A DNA stretch of 64,000 nt. Origin: Chloroflexota bacterium. GTDB taxonomy: Bacteria; Chloroflexota; Anaerolineae; Anaerolineales; Villigracilaceae. The notes under the pieces are model-generated. The model was not told where the DNA came from and ran no database searches. It worked only from the letters and a program-made list of their open reading frames with translations. Where the stretch lies: NCBI GenBank assembly GCA_019873735.1, contig JAIOAQ010000003.1:62001-126000 (forward strand). Direction: 5' to 3'. A program made the translations under genes and the position numbers. Below, piece after piece: positions 50,479 to 59,150 of the stretch. Every line of letters begins with the position of its first letter. The stretch's first letter is position 1.

Positions 50479-51669
50479 ATGAAATTAAAGATTGTAGCGA
50501 CGACCTTAATATCCATTACCCTGCTGACAGCCTGCCTGCCAACGCCGCCGGCTGCCGATACGCCCACGTTTGCCCCGGCAACGGCAACGTCTGAACCCAC
50601 AGCGGACCCCTGTATCCCATCGGGCAGCCAGGAACAAATCAACGCTGCACTGCGCGGCCCGGGGAGCGCGGCTGTCCTTTGCCAGGGCGCTGTGTTTGAA
50701 TTGACTGCCCCGGTTGTAATCAATGCAGATGGCCAACAGATTTATACACAGGGCCTGCCTGTAGATGAGCGCCGCGCCACCTTACGGATTGTTTCACCGG
50801 ATATCTCAACCGCGATTATCATGCGCGACTATAACGATGTGACTTTGAGTCACGTGATTGTGGATGGCAACCGCCCGGCACTTGGTTACCGCCCTGGTGA
50901 TGCTCTCATCTATGCCGGTGGTTCTTCTAGCGGACAGGTGATTCGCGGTCTTAAAATCATGGAACCCCGCAGTTGGTCAGCCCTGCACGTGATTCAGGGG
51001 CATCCATCGCCTGCGCCGCCCTGTAGTAACGCATTGATTGAAAACAACGAGATTGGCCCGGCTGGCTACAGTGATGAAACTTGGGCCGATGGCATTTCTC
51101 TGGCCTGCACCAATTCTATTGTGCGCAACAACCTCATTGTAGATGCCACAGATGGCGGCATTGTGATTTTTGGCGCGCCTGGCTCGCTCATTGAAGGGAA
51201 TACCATTCGGGCCGAAACACGCACGCTGTTGGGTGGCATCAACATGGTAGATTTTGATCCCTACGAAGGCAATTACAGCGGGACGGTTGTCAAGAACAAT
51301 GTGATTGATGCCTCTGGGGCTGTGATTCGCATTGGCCTTGGCATGGGCATTTACGTTTGGGGATGTTGGCCTGCTGAAACCGATAAGATTCTTTATGGCG
51401 CAAGCGTCACAGACAATATCCTGCGCGGGGCAAAGATGCAGTATGGTTTTGCAGTGGATGGTGTGCGCGACTGGACAGTAACAGGCAATATAAGCGAGGC
51501 GGTACATGCTGGCGTCCCTTCGGTGAACTGCAATGGTATTGTGGCATCTACGCCGGCCGATTTCCAATTTAACCCCAATCGGGCGCAAGGCAATTTCCAG
51601 CCCGAATTCCAGCCCGCCCGGTTGGACCTGGCTTTGTGGGCAATCGTTTCACCGCGTCCAGGTGAATAA
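50479..51669 (+). CDS. Lipoprotein with right-handed beta-helix repeats
   Basis: 396 residues. Lipobox LLTAC, short Pro/Thr linker, then a parallel beta-helix pattern (NDVTLSHVIVDGNRP, NALIENNEIGPAGY, NSIVRNNLIVDATDGG, GSLIEGNTIRAE, GTVVKNNVIDASG, ASVTDNILRG). Such folds are found in pectate-lyase-like and polysaccharide-binding or -cleaving proteins. No catalytic motif can be confirmed, so a polysaccharide-active role is inference. ATG at 50479 with GGAG; an upstream frame start at 50401 overlaps the promoter. Confidence 0.82.
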   Translation: MKLKIVATTLISITLLTACLPTPPAADTPTFAPATATSEPTADPCIPSGSQEQINAALRGPGSAAVLCQGAVFELTAPVVINADGQQIYTQGLPVDERRATLRIVSPDISTAIIMRDYNDVTLSHVIVDGNRPALGYRPGDALIYAGGSSSGQVIRGLKIMEPRSWSALHVIQGHPSPAPPCSNALIENNEIGPAGYSDETWADGISLACTNSIVRNNLIVDATDGGIVIFGAPGSLIEGNTIRAETRTLLGGINMVDFDPYEGNYSGTVVKNNVIDASGAVIRIGLGMGIYVWGCWPAETDKILYGASVTDNILRGAKMQYGFAVDGVRDWTVTGNISEAVHAGVPSVNCNGIVASTPADFQFNPNRAQGNFQPEFQPARLDLALWAIVSPRPGE

Positions 51670-51683
51670 ACATACCCGCCCAA

Positions 51684-51779
51684 TCGTTTATCCTGCCTAT
51701 CTTGTCCATCCTGTTTAAAGGGGTAGTTACTTTACATTATCATAATTCTCTGTGTACCCTGTGTCTCGGCGGTAAAATG
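51684..51779. repeat. Two word-repeat relics before ttuB
   Basis: TTTATCCTGCCTATCTTGTC then CATCCTGTTTA (51689-51719), and TCTCTGTGTACCCTGTGTCT then CGGCGGT (51749-51775). Each is a short direct repeat of a 7-10 bp word. No coding capacity. Confidence 0.55.
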
Positions 51780-51838
51780 ACTTTTTTGCAGCAGACTCGC
51801 TATGATAAAATCCTCCCAAACCTCTCTACAGGTGAACC

Positions 51839-52033
51839 ATGTCTGTCAAACTGATTTTACGCGAGCGAGAATACGAACTGCGGCCCGGCATGACCTTGCT
51901 CTCCTGTCTGCAGAAATTGGACATTCTCCCCGAAACCGTGCTGGCTACCCGCGACGGCGAACTGATTGAAGAAGATGAGATTTTGCAGGATGGCCAGGTC
52001 ATCAAACTGGTGGCCGTCATCTCTGGGGGTTGA
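51839..52033 (+). CDS. ttuB: TtuB/ThiS/MoaD-like sulfur carrier protein
   Basis: 64 residues, ubiquitin-like beta-grasp fold, ending in ISGG. The C-terminal Gly-Gly is adenylated and then carries sulfur as thiocarboxylate. The partner encoded next is a TtuA-type tRNA sulfurtransferase and the two overlap (TGATG), so this is probably TtuB. No MoaE or thiazole synthase gene is adjacent, which argues against MoaD and ThiS. AGGTGAA precedes the ATG. Confidence 0.82.
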   Translation: MSVKLILREREYELRPGMTLLSCLQKLDILPETVLATRDGELIEEDEILQDGQVIKLVAVISGG

Positions 52034-52953
52034 TGATGAAATGCCGCAAATGCGGCGAAAAAGCCGCCGTCAATATGCGCCAGCACAAACTGGCACTGTG
52101 CAAACAGCATTACCTGGAATGGGTGCCAGAACAGGCCGAGCGTTTTATCAAAAAATATCGTATGTTCACCCCAGAAGAGCGCATCCTGGTGGCTGTTTCT
52201 GGCGGCAAGGACTCGCTCTCCCTGTGGGATATCCTGATCCGGCTTGGCTATCAGGCCGACGGCCTGTATATCAGCCTGGGGATTGACGAAGGCCTGGGGT
52301 ACAGCCGGCAATCGCAGGCGTTGTGCGAAACGTTTGCTGCCCGCCACGGTTTAAAACTACACGTGGTGGATGTCGCCCGGGAATACGGTTACACCATCCC
52401 CGCCCTGGCCGAAAAATCCCGCCGCGGACAGGGCAAACCCTGCGCCGTCTGCGGGCTGACCAAGCGGCATGAGATGAATCGCATTGCCCGCGATTGGGGC
52501 TACGATGTGCTGGCCACCGGTCACAACCTGGATGATGAGGCGGCTGTGCTTTTTGGCAACACGCTTGCCTGGGCCGGAGATTACCTGCGCCGGCAGGGCC
52601 CGGTCTTGCCTGCCGGCCCCGGCCTGGCGCGCAAGGTCAAGCCGCTTTGCCGCTTTTACGAGCGCGAAATGGCCGCTTATGCCTTTTTGCGCGGCATCGA
52701 GTACATTTACGACGAATGTCCTTTTGCTCAGGGCGCGACCTCACTCTACTACAAAGCGATTCTGAACCGCATGGAGAACGAACGTCCCGGCCTGAAACTG
52801 ACCTTTTACCTGAATTTTCTGGAGGCCCGGCAGGCGGGTCTTTTCGGACCCGCAAGCGGCGCGGCAGACGAGGAACTGCATCCCTGCCCCGGCTGCGGAC
52901 AGCCCACCTCGGCCCCCGGCCTGTGCTCGTTTTGCAGGCTTGTGCAAAAGTAG
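52033..52953 (+). CDS. ttuA: tRNA-5-methyluridine(54) 2-sulfurtransferase TtuA
   Basis: 306 residues. N-terminal zinc motif MKCRKCGEKA...CKQH, PP-loop VAVSGGKDSLSLWD for ATP activation of the uridine, ATGHNLDDEAA, [4Fe-4S] ligands in KPCAVCG and YDECPF, and a C-terminal zinc ribbon (HPCPGCG...CSFCR). TtuA with TtuB makes 2-thio-ribothymidine at position 54 of tRNA, which stabilises tRNA in thermophiles. An in-frame TTG at 52030 or ATG at 52036 are alternative starts. The mate of ttuB. Confidence 0.88.
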   Translation: MMKCRKCGEKAAVNMRQHKLALCKQHYLEWVPEQAERFIKKYRMFTPEERILVAVSGGKDSLSLWDILIRLGYQADGLYISLGIDEGLGYSRQSQALCETFAARHGLKLHVVDVAREYGYTIPALAEKSRRGQGKPCAVCGLTKRHEMNRIARDWGYDVLATGHNLDDEAAVLFGNTLAWAGDYLRRQGPVLPAGPGLARKVKPLCRFYEREMAAYAFLRGIEYIYDECPFAQGATSLYYKAILNRMENERPGLKLTFYLNFLEARQAGLFGPASGAADEELHPCPGCGQPTSAPGLCSFCRLVQK

Positions 52954-53028
52954 GCTCAGTCTCCCTGTATCGCCCGAGGTCTTGCCGGGCAGCAGGAAAA
53001 CACCATTTCTTGGGAATCCGAAATCGTG

Positions 53029-53148
53029 GTAATTGCTTACCCTTAACCCTCCCGCAGGTTAAAACGGGACTGGCAACCAATGCTAGCAATCACGGGGATG
53101 TTTGTGGTTTGGACATTGTGCTAAAACCTGCGGGAGGGTAGGAGTTAC
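53029..53148 (+). repeat. Copy F of the dispersed 122-bp palindromic element
   Basis: Nearly full length (120 bp). GTAATTGCTTACCCTTAACC at the left and CCTGCGGGAGGGTAGGAGTT then AC at the right. The usual GGTAGGTAG is GGTAGGAG here. It ends 5 bp before the next start codon. Confidence 0.85.
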
Positions 53149-53153
53149 AAACT

Positions 53154-53864
53154 ATGTCTAAAAACTATCGCTTTTTCGACCTGATTATGGCTTTCTTTGT
53201 CACCGTGCTGGTGGTCAGCAACATCGCCTCTTCGGCCAAGATTGTGGACTGGGGCATCAGCCTGTGGGGCGTGCGTCTGGCCTTCGACGCCGGCACCCTG
53301 CTCTTTCCCATCAGTTACATTTTTGGGGATGTGCTGACCGAAGTGTACGGTTACCGCCGCGCCCGCCGCGTCATCTGGGCCGGCTTTGCGGCGCTGGCGT
53401 TGAGCGCAGCCGTTTTCTGGATGGTACGCCTCTTGCCGGGCGAAGCCACCTGGCAGGAATACGCCGGACAGGCAGCCTATGAGGCCATTCTGGGCGGCAT
53501 GTCGAGCGGCGGAATCGTCCTCGCCTCGCTGGCCGGTTACTGGTCGGGCTCGTTTTCCAATTCCTTTGTGCTGGCCAGGATGAAAGTGCTCACCCGCGGC
53601 CGCTGGCTGTGGACGCGTACCATCGGCTCCACCCTGGTAGGCGAACTGGTGGATTCGGCCGTTTTTATTGCGGTGGCCTCTTTGTTTGGGGTCTTCCCGT
53701 GGACTCTGTTTATCACCCTGGTGCTGACCAACTACCTCTTCAAGTGTGCCGTTGAGGCGCTCATGACCCCGCTCACCTACCTGATCGTTTCGCGTCTCAA
53801 ACAGGCAGAAGGCGAAGACGCCTACGACACAAGCACCAATTTCAGCCCGTTTGCCTGGCGCTAA
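53154..53864 (+). CDS. Queuosine precursor transporter (YhhQ/QrtT family)
   Basis: 236 residues, about six helices. Family marks: VVSNIASSAKIVDWG, AGTLLFPISYIFGDVLTEVYGYRRAR, and TIGSTLVGELVDSAVFIAVA. The family imports queuosine precursors (preQ0/preQ1, queuine or queuosine) for tRNA wobble modification. Its ribosome site AGGAG is inside the right end of repeat copy F. With ttuB-ttuA immediately upstream, this is a tRNA-modification neighbourhood. Confidence 0.9.
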   Translation: MSKNYRFFDLIMAFFVTVLVVSNIASSAKIVDWGISLWGVRLAFDAGTLLFPISYIFGDVLTEVYGYRRARRVIWAGFAALALSAAVFWMVRLLPGEATWQEYAGQAAYEAILGGMSSGGIVLASLAGYWSGSFSNSFVLARMKVLTRGRWLWTRTIGSTLVGELVDSAVFIAVASLFGVFPWTLFITLVLTNYLFKCAVEALMTPLTYLIVSRLKQAEGEDAYDTSTNFSPFAWR

Positions 53865-55285
53865 CGGCTTCCGGCGGGCGCCAGCCTGACCACGCGGCGG
53901 TAAAGGTACGTATCGTTGGCCGCATCATATCCCTGGCAGGTGATTAAGGTCAGATAGGGGCCGCCTTCCAGGTGTTCAAAGGCAAAGGCCGTGTCCTCGG
54001 GGCGCACTTGCCGGCTGGTGCGCACCGTAAAGACGTATTCCTGCCCGTAAACGTGGAGGATGACCCAATCGCCATAGGCCAGTTGGTTCAAATGGACAAA
54101 CGGCCCTGGACGCCCGTCATAGCCGTAGACGTGCGCCGTCAGGACGGCGTTTCCCTCCCAGGAGGGGAAGGCGGTTCCTTCCAACCATCCGACCTGATTC
54201 CCCAGCCAGAGCGTATCCCATCCCTGGGCTGTGCCCGGAACGCCCACAATCGACGCCCGAACCCCCAGCGAGGGGATCTCCAGCCACAGGTCGCCCAGCG
54301 AGGCATAGGCCGTCCTGGCAGAGGCCGAATCGACCGCCGTGACCTTTCCCGGCGCAAAGCCGGTGGCCGGCAGCAAACTGGTATCGCCAATGGTAAAGGT
54401 GACCGTCACATCCCCGCCGCCGTTGATGGCGTTGCCGGCCCGGTCTTGCAGGGTGGTGGTGCCGCAGATGAACAGGCGGTAAATGCCGCGTGAGAGGGGA
54501 ATGCCGTTGTTGACCGTCACTTCGGCGGTAAACGGCCCCGTCCCGCCGTGACGTTTGTAAACGACCGGCCCGGTTGACAGAGATACATCGTCTTTTTTCC
54601 GGCCGCCATCACAGGAAAGCGTATCGAAATAACCATCCGGCCCGGGTTGGATGAGCATGTAGTTGTAGGGGTTGGTCACGTCTTCCAGGTAGAGATTGCC
54701 CAGCGGGTTTTTCATGTCCTCGCTGAAGTGGATTTCAAAAGCGGTAATGTAGGCCAGATAAAAGCCCCAATCCTGGATATGCTTATCTTCTGGCAGGCCT
54801 TTGAGTTCATCGAGGTACACTTCCGGCGGGATTTTGTCCACTGTATAGGTTTCCCCGCCCGTGTAGCCGCCTGGTACGATGGGATTGCCAGCCAAATCCT
54901 GGATCACTGCGGCGGCCGAAAGGTCCAGGCGAATGGTGCCGTTGCCGCTGCCGGTGTTGACCACCACCCAGTAGGAACGTCCGCTGCCGCCCACGCGGGT
55001 GATGGCGGCGCCGATCACCCCGCTGGTGGTCAATGTGAAATCGGCCGCGTTCACGCCGGTGACGGTTTCGTTGAAGTACACCCAAAACTCAACACTGCTT
55101 TTGTTGGTGGGGTTTTCGTCGGCGCCGAGCAGGATGGCAACGACGTAAGGCGGATCCACATCGAGGGCGCGAATTGTCTTCAGCGGCGCGGCTGCCAGAG
55201 AAAACAGGAGCAGGCCAACGGTCAGAAGAGAGCCGAAGGGAAAAAATTTTCGAGGTTGCATGTCTGTAGTACATCCATTTGCCAT
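53861..55285 (-). CDS. Sortase fused to Ig-like domains, with an internal LPATG motif
   Basis: 474 residues if it starts at the ATG at 55285; a TTG at 55303 and an ATG at 55261 are possible. Signal peptide, then two Ig-like (Big) regions (DENPTNKSSVEFWVYFNETV, AFEIHFSEDMKNPLG), an LPATGFAPGK motif (305-309), and a C-terminal sortase domain with catalytic His385 (TAHVYG), Cys450 (LITCQG) and Arg463/464 (YRRVVRL). Sortases cut LPxTG-type signals and join the protein to an amino group. The internal LPATG directly before the catalytic domain is unusual. Overlaps the 3' end of the yhhQ-like gene tail to tail. Confidence 0.85.
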   Translation of the reverse strand: MANGCTTDMQPRKFFPFGSLLTVGLLLFSLAAAPLKTIRALDVDPPYVVAILLGADENPTNKSSVEFWVYFNETVTGVNAADFTLTTSGVIGAAITRVGGSGRSYWVVVNTGSGNGTIRLDLSAAAVIQDLAGNPIVPGGYTGGETYTVDKIPPEVYLDELKGLPEDKHIQDWGFYLAYITAFEIHFSEDMKNPLGNLYLEDVTNPYNYMLIQPGPDGYFDTLSCDGGRKKDDVSLSTGPVVYKRHGGTGPFTAEVTVNNGIPLSRGIYRLFICGTTTLQDRAGNAINGGGDVTVTFTIGDTSLLPATGFAPGKVTAVDSASARTAYASLGDLWLEIPSLGVRASIVGVPGTAQGWDTLWLGNQVGWLEGTAFPSWEGNAVLTAHVYGYDGRPGPFVHLNQLAYGDWVILHVYGQEYVFTVRTSRQVRPEDTAFAFEHLEGGPYLTLITCQGYDAANDTYLYRRVVRLAPAGSR

Positions 55286-55423
55286 CTCAATGTTGCTCTC
55301 CAATTATATCTACATCTCTGACGGTGTATTTGCAGAAATTGTGGAGATCCAGGATCGTCTCTCTGGCAGGAAGCGCCAGGAAGTGTTAAACTATCTGCTG
55401 TATCTTTGCGGAAGGAAGGAAAT

Positions 55424-56314
55424 GTGAAGCGAGAAATTACGCTGGCTTTGGGAGGCGGCGGCGCGAAAGGGAATGCCCACATTGGCGTCCTGCGTCGCCT
55501 GGAGCGTGAAGGCTTTATCGTCCGAGCGGTGGCCGGAACCAGTTTTGGCGGTATTGTGGCGGCGCTCTATGCTGCCGGCCTGACGCCGGATGAAATTGAG
55601 GCCCGTTTTTGCATGGTGGACCAGAGCAAGTTATATGGCCGCATGCCCGGCGAAAATCCCGCCTTGCTCGGTCTGGCAGGCGCCAGGAAGTTTTTAGAAG
55701 AGGTGCTTGGCGGGCGTACCTTTGCCGACCTGAAGATGCCTTGCGCTCTCACCGCGGTGGACGTGGACGGCGCTCAGGAGGTCATTTTGCGCGAGGGGAC
55801 GGTGGTGGATGCCGTCCTGGCGACCATCGCTCTGCCGGGCATTTTCCCGCCCCACTCTCTGGGCGGGCGGCGCCTGGTAGATGGCGGCGTGCTCGATCCC
55901 GTTCCCGTCACGGCGGCGCGTATGCTCATGCCGCACCTGCCGGTGATCGCGGTCACCCTGACGGAACGTGTGGAGGAACCGGTCCACATGAAATTGCCGC
56001 TGCCTTTGCCCCCTTATATCCCTGCTCCGCTGGTCACTCGTTTGGCGCATTCGCGCTTTGCCCAGGCTTTTGACATCTTTCTGCGCTCGGTGGATATTTC
56101 TACCCGCCTGATGACCGAGTTGCGCCTGAAAGTGGACCGGCCGGATGTGATCATCCACCCGGCGGTTTCCGGCATTGGGCTGCTGGATCAGGCGGATGTG
56201 CCGCGTGTGGCGCGCCTGGGTGAACGGGCTGTGGATGAAGTTATGCCGAAATTGCTGCGGGTGACCGGCTGGCCCAACCGCCTGCGTTTACGCTTGCGCC
56301 GGGGGGTTGCATGA
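55424..56314 (+). CDS. Patatin-like phospholipase (RssA/NTE family)
   Basis: 296 residues. Oxyanion loop LGGGGAKGNAHIG, nucleophile elbow GTSFGG (Ser) and catalytic Asp in LVDGGVLDPVP. This is the cytoplasmic NTE/RssA-like group. The GTG at 55424 has GGAAGG upstream and fits the family N-terminus; a TTG at 55406 would add six residues. It overlaps the next gene by 4 bp. Confidence 0.9.
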   Translation: MKREITLALGGGGAKGNAHIGVLRRLEREGFIVRAVAGTSFGGIVAALYAAGLTPDEIEARFCMVDQSKLYGRMPGENPALLGLAGARKFLEEVLGGRTFADLKMPCALTAVDVDGAQEVILREGTVVDAVLATIALPGIFPPHSLGGRRLVDGGVLDPVPVTAARMLMPHLPVIAVTLTERVEEPVHMKLPLPLPPYIPAPLVTRLAHSRFAQAFDIFLRSVDISTRLMTELRLKVDRPDVIIHPAVSGIGLLDQADVPRVARLGERAVDEVMPKLLRVTGWPNRLRLRLRRGVA

Positions 56315-56541
56315 GCCGCGATTTGCGCCAGTATGCTCGTCAGACCAATGTGCGTTTGGCAGTAGGGGCGTTGTTGCTGCTCTTTCTGGTGGGCGATGGG
56401 TTGATTTATTACTTTTATGGCGCCGGCGCGGCGGTAATGGGTTTCCTTTGTCTGCTGGGCGGATTGCTGCCTGTGGCATTGACGATTCTGGCTGTTGCCT
56501 TGCTTGACTGGCTGGCCAAATTGAGAGATAGGGAAGGATGA
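56311..56541 (+). CDS. Small two-helix membrane protein
   Basis: 76 residues with two hydrophobic segments (LAVGALLLLFLVGDGLIYYF, AVMGFLCLLGGLLPVALTIL). No family recognised. It is translationally coupled on both sides (ATGA overlaps) between the patatin-like and esterase genes, so likely part of one lipid- or ester-related operon. Confidence 0.7.
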   Translation: MSRDLRQYARQTNVRLAVGALLLLFLVGDGLIYYFYGAGAAVMGFLCLLGGLLPVALTILAVALLDWLAKLRDREG

Positions 56542-57191
56542 CTGTGGATGAACCGCTTTTGTTGAAACGCGGCGACTGGACGCTGCGCTTGCGTCTGGCC
56601 GCCGAGCAGCCGGCGCATCTTCTTTTGCTTTTGCACGGCTGGACGGGGGATGAAAATTCGATGTGGGTTTTTGCCCGCCGTTTTCCTGCCACTTTTACCG
56701 TCCTCGCGCCGCGCGCGCCCTATGCCGCGCCTGAAGGCGGCTTTTCGTGGCGGCAAATCAGGCCGAATACCTGGGGTTTCCCTACGCTGGAAGAACTCCG
56801 CCCGGCAGCCGAGATGCTGGTGCCGCTGATGGATGAACTGGCTGCCGAATATGGCTGGGACGCGGCGCAATTTGATGTCATCGGTTTCAGCCAGGGGGCG
56901 GCGCTTACCATCCTGCTGGGATTGCTCTACCCAAACAGGGTGCGGCGCATGGGGGTGCTGGCGGGCTTTTTGCCGGTGAACGCCGAGGCGCTGATCCCGG
57001 CGCGGTTATTGGCAGAGAAACCGATCTACATGGCGCATGGCTTGCAGGACGAACTTGTCCCGATTGCACGCGCCCGTCAAACCAAGGCGGCTTTGGAGCA
57101 GGCGGGGGCGCGGGTTGCCTACTGTGAAGTGGAAAGCGGGCATAAAGTCAGCGCAGAATGCCTACGCGGTATGGAAACGTTCTTCGCTTAA
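56538..57191 (+). CDS. Phospholipase/carboxylesterase family alpha/beta hydrolase
   Basis: 217 residues. LLLLHGWTGDENSM, nucleophile elbow VIGFSQGAAL (Ser), Asp in HGLQDELVP and His in ESGHKV complete a Ser-Asp-His triad. This is the YpfH/acyl-protein-thioesterase-like group of small esterases. Cytoplasmic (no signal). ATG overlaps the previous stop. Confidence 0.9.
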   Translation: MTVDEPLLLKRGDWTLRLRLAAEQPAHLLLLLHGWTGDENSMWVFARRFPATFTVLAPRAPYAAPEGGFSWRQIRPNTWGFPTLEELRPAAEMLVPLMDELAAEYGWDAAQFDVIGFSQGAALTILLGLLYPNRVRRMGVLAGFLPVNAEALIPARLLAEKPIYMAHGLQDELVPIARARQTKAALEQAGARVAYCEVESGHKVSAECLRGMETFFA

Positions 57192-57210
57192 GATTCTCTC
57201 ATTTGTGCGT

Positions 57211-57239
57211 TGACGCGCTCTTTATTTCCGTGTATCCTT
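57211..57239 (+). promoter_or_regulatory. Sigma-70-type promoter of the L,D-transpeptidase gene
   Basis: TTGACG (57211-57216) and TATCCT (57234-57239), 17 bp apart, with the ATG at 57292. Confidence 0.6.
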
Positions 57240-57291
57240 ACCCAAATGGTAATCTTGCGCTTAAACACATGCTTTCTGCGAATGGTGATTG

Positions 57292-58410
57292 ATGATGAAA
57301 AATTCCCGCCCCACACTTTCACGCCGTGACTTTCTGAAACTGACCGGCGCCGGGTTGGGCGCGCTGGCCCTTGGCCCCTTTCGGCGGGCGGCTGCCCAAT
57401 TCCCGGCCGTTGAGCGCCTTGGCCGGGTGACCGAAGCCAGGGTAGATATCAAGTCTATGCCTCACCCCGATATGCCCACCATTGGTCAACTGGCGGCAGA
57501 TACGGTGGTCGAGTGGCGGCGCGAGGTGACCGGCATGAGTCCCACCTACATTTCCCGCAACCAGCGCTGGGTGGAGACCGAACACGGTTATATCTTTGCC
57601 TCGCACCTCCAGCCGGTGCGTAACCTGCCCAACCCGCCGCTGGCCGAAATGCCCGCCGGCCTGCCCGGCTTCTGGGCTGAGGTCACGATTCCATATGTGG
57701 ATTTGATTCTGGATGGCCCGCCGGTTTCTCCTTGGTTGAAAAGTTTGATTCAATACAACTTTCCTCCCCGGCTTTACTATGGTCAGGTTGTGTGGATTGA
57801 CCGTATCAAAACCGGCGATGACGGCAGAATTTATTACCGGTTCAACGAGGACCAGGGGCATGGTTACGGCTATGGTGACATTTTCTGGGCCGATGGCTCT
57901 GCTTTCTACATCCTGAAAGAGGAGGACGTGGCCCCGATCAGCCCCGATGTGGACCCGGCTGAGAAAACCATTGCCGTTGACCTGACCTATCAGACGCTTT
58001 CCTGTTACGAGGGCAACCGCGAGGTGTTCTTCTGCCGGGTTTCCAGCGGCGCCAAGTATGCGGCTTCGGGCGCAATTGTGGATACCTGGGCGACGCCGGT
58101 AGGACAGTTGCATACGCACTGGAAGATTATCTCGCTCAATATGAGCGGCGGCTCCAGCACGGCGGGTTATTCTACCCCGGCGGTGCCATGGTCAACCGTC
58201 ATCACACCCGAGGGTGTTGCCATTCACGGCGCCTTCTGGCACAACGACTTTGGCACGCCGCGCTCGCATGGCTGCATTAACGTCCGCCCGGAGGATGCCA
58301 AATGGATTTTCCGCTGGACGACGCCGTATGTCTCTCTTCAGCAGTGTGAAATGCGCATGACCTGGCCAGAACATGGCACGGTAGTGACAACGACAGAAAG
58401 AAACTTGTGA
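57292..58410 (+). CDS. Tat-exported L,D-transpeptidase
   Basis: 372 residues. Tat signal SRRDFLKLTGAGLGALALG, a middle SH3-like part, and a C-terminal YkuD domain with AIHGAFWHNDFG and the catalytic SHGCINVRPED (Cys328). L,D-transpeptidases cross-link peptidoglycan or attach proteins to it. The same SRRDFLKL motif occurs in the sulfatase-like gene at 612-2116. The ATG at 57292 is one of two adjacent Met codons. Confidence 0.92.
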   Translation: MMKNSRPTLSRRDFLKLTGAGLGALALGPFRRAAAQFPAVERLGRVTEARVDIKSMPHPDMPTIGQLAADTVVEWRREVTGMSPTYISRNQRWVETEHGYIFASHLQPVRNLPNPPLAEMPAGLPGFWAEVTIPYVDLILDGPPVSPWLKSLIQYNFPPRLYYGQVVWIDRIKTGDDGRIYYRFNEDQGHGYGYGDIFWADGSAFYILKEEDVAPISPDVDPAEKTIAVDLTYQTLSCYEGNREVFFCRVSSGAKYAASGAIVDTWATPVGQLHTHWKIISLNMSGGSSTAGYSTPAVPWSTVITPEGVAIHGAFWHNDFGTPRSHGCINVRPEDAKWIFRWTTPYVSLQQCEMRMTWPEHGTVVTTTERNL

Positions 58411-58426
58411 TTTTAGAGGTGCTTCG

Positions 58427-59146
58427 ATGGGTTTCCTAAACGTAACCGTTGGGTTGGCTTTCATGGCCGGGCTGGCATCCTTCCTTTCCCCGTGTGTTTT
58501 TTCGCTTGTCCCGGCATATATTGGTTATCTTGGCGGGCGGGCCGCCGGCGGCGAGACGAACGCCTCCAACCGCTGGATCACCTTCACCCATGGGCTGGCC
58601 TTTGTGCTTGGCTTTAGCCTGGTTTTTGTGCTTTTGGGAGTGGCGGCCTCGTTCATTGGCGGCTTGCTGTATGACTTGCGCATTTGGCTCGCCAAGATTG
58701 GCGGCATTGTGGTCGTCATCTTTGGCCTGCACATGATCGGCATTTTTCGCATCCCCTTTCTGGAATATGACACCCGCCGCCAGTCTTTGCCGGACCCCAA
58801 ACTCGGCTACCTGTCTTCGGCGTTGTTGGGAGTCTTTTTCTCGGCCGGCTGGTCGCCCTGTGTTGGCCCGGTATTGGGCGCGATTTTAACGCTGGCCTTT
58901 AATGGAGGCTCCCTCTTGCAAGGCGTCATCTTGCTCAGCGCGTACTCTGCCGGCCTGGCAATTCCTTTTCTCCTGGCAGCCCTGGGCATTGGCTGGGTGA
59001 CAACAATCCTTAAGCGTTATGGTAAGGTAATGCGTTATATAGAGGTCGCCATGGGCGTTGTTTTGGTCATTGTGGGTATTTTGCTTTTCTCCGGTACCTT
59101 TGAAACCCTTTCCCGCTTTGGCACCTTTGTAGACTTTGGCCTGTAA
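58427..59146 (+). CDS. ccdA: CcdA-type thiol-disulfide transmembrane protein
   Basis: 239 residues, six helices. The two functional Cys lie in FLSPCVFSLVPAYIGYLGG and AGWSPCVGPVLGAIL. CcdA carries electrons from cytoplasmic thioredoxin to exported thiol proteins (cytochrome c maturation or others). GAGGTG precedes the ATG. The next gene encodes a glutaredoxin-like fusion. Confidence 0.93.
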   Translation: MGFLNVTVGLAFMAGLASFLSPCVFSLVPAYIGYLGGRAAGGETNASNRWITFTHGLAFVLGFSLVFVLLGVAASFIGGLLYDLRIWLAKIGGIVVVIFGLHMIGIFRIPFLEYDTRRQSLPDPKLGYLSSALLGVFFSAGWSPCVGPVLGAILTLAFNGGSLLQGVILLSAYSAGLAIPFLLAALGIGWVTTILKRYGKVMRYIEVAMGVVLVIVGILLFSGTFETLSRFGTFVDFGL

Positions 59147-59150
59147 CCGT

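Noticed and set aside
51839-52033. MoaD or ThiS
   Set aside because: The GG-ending carrier overlaps a TtuA-type sulfurtransferase and has no molybdopterin or thiamine genes near it, so TtuB is the better call.
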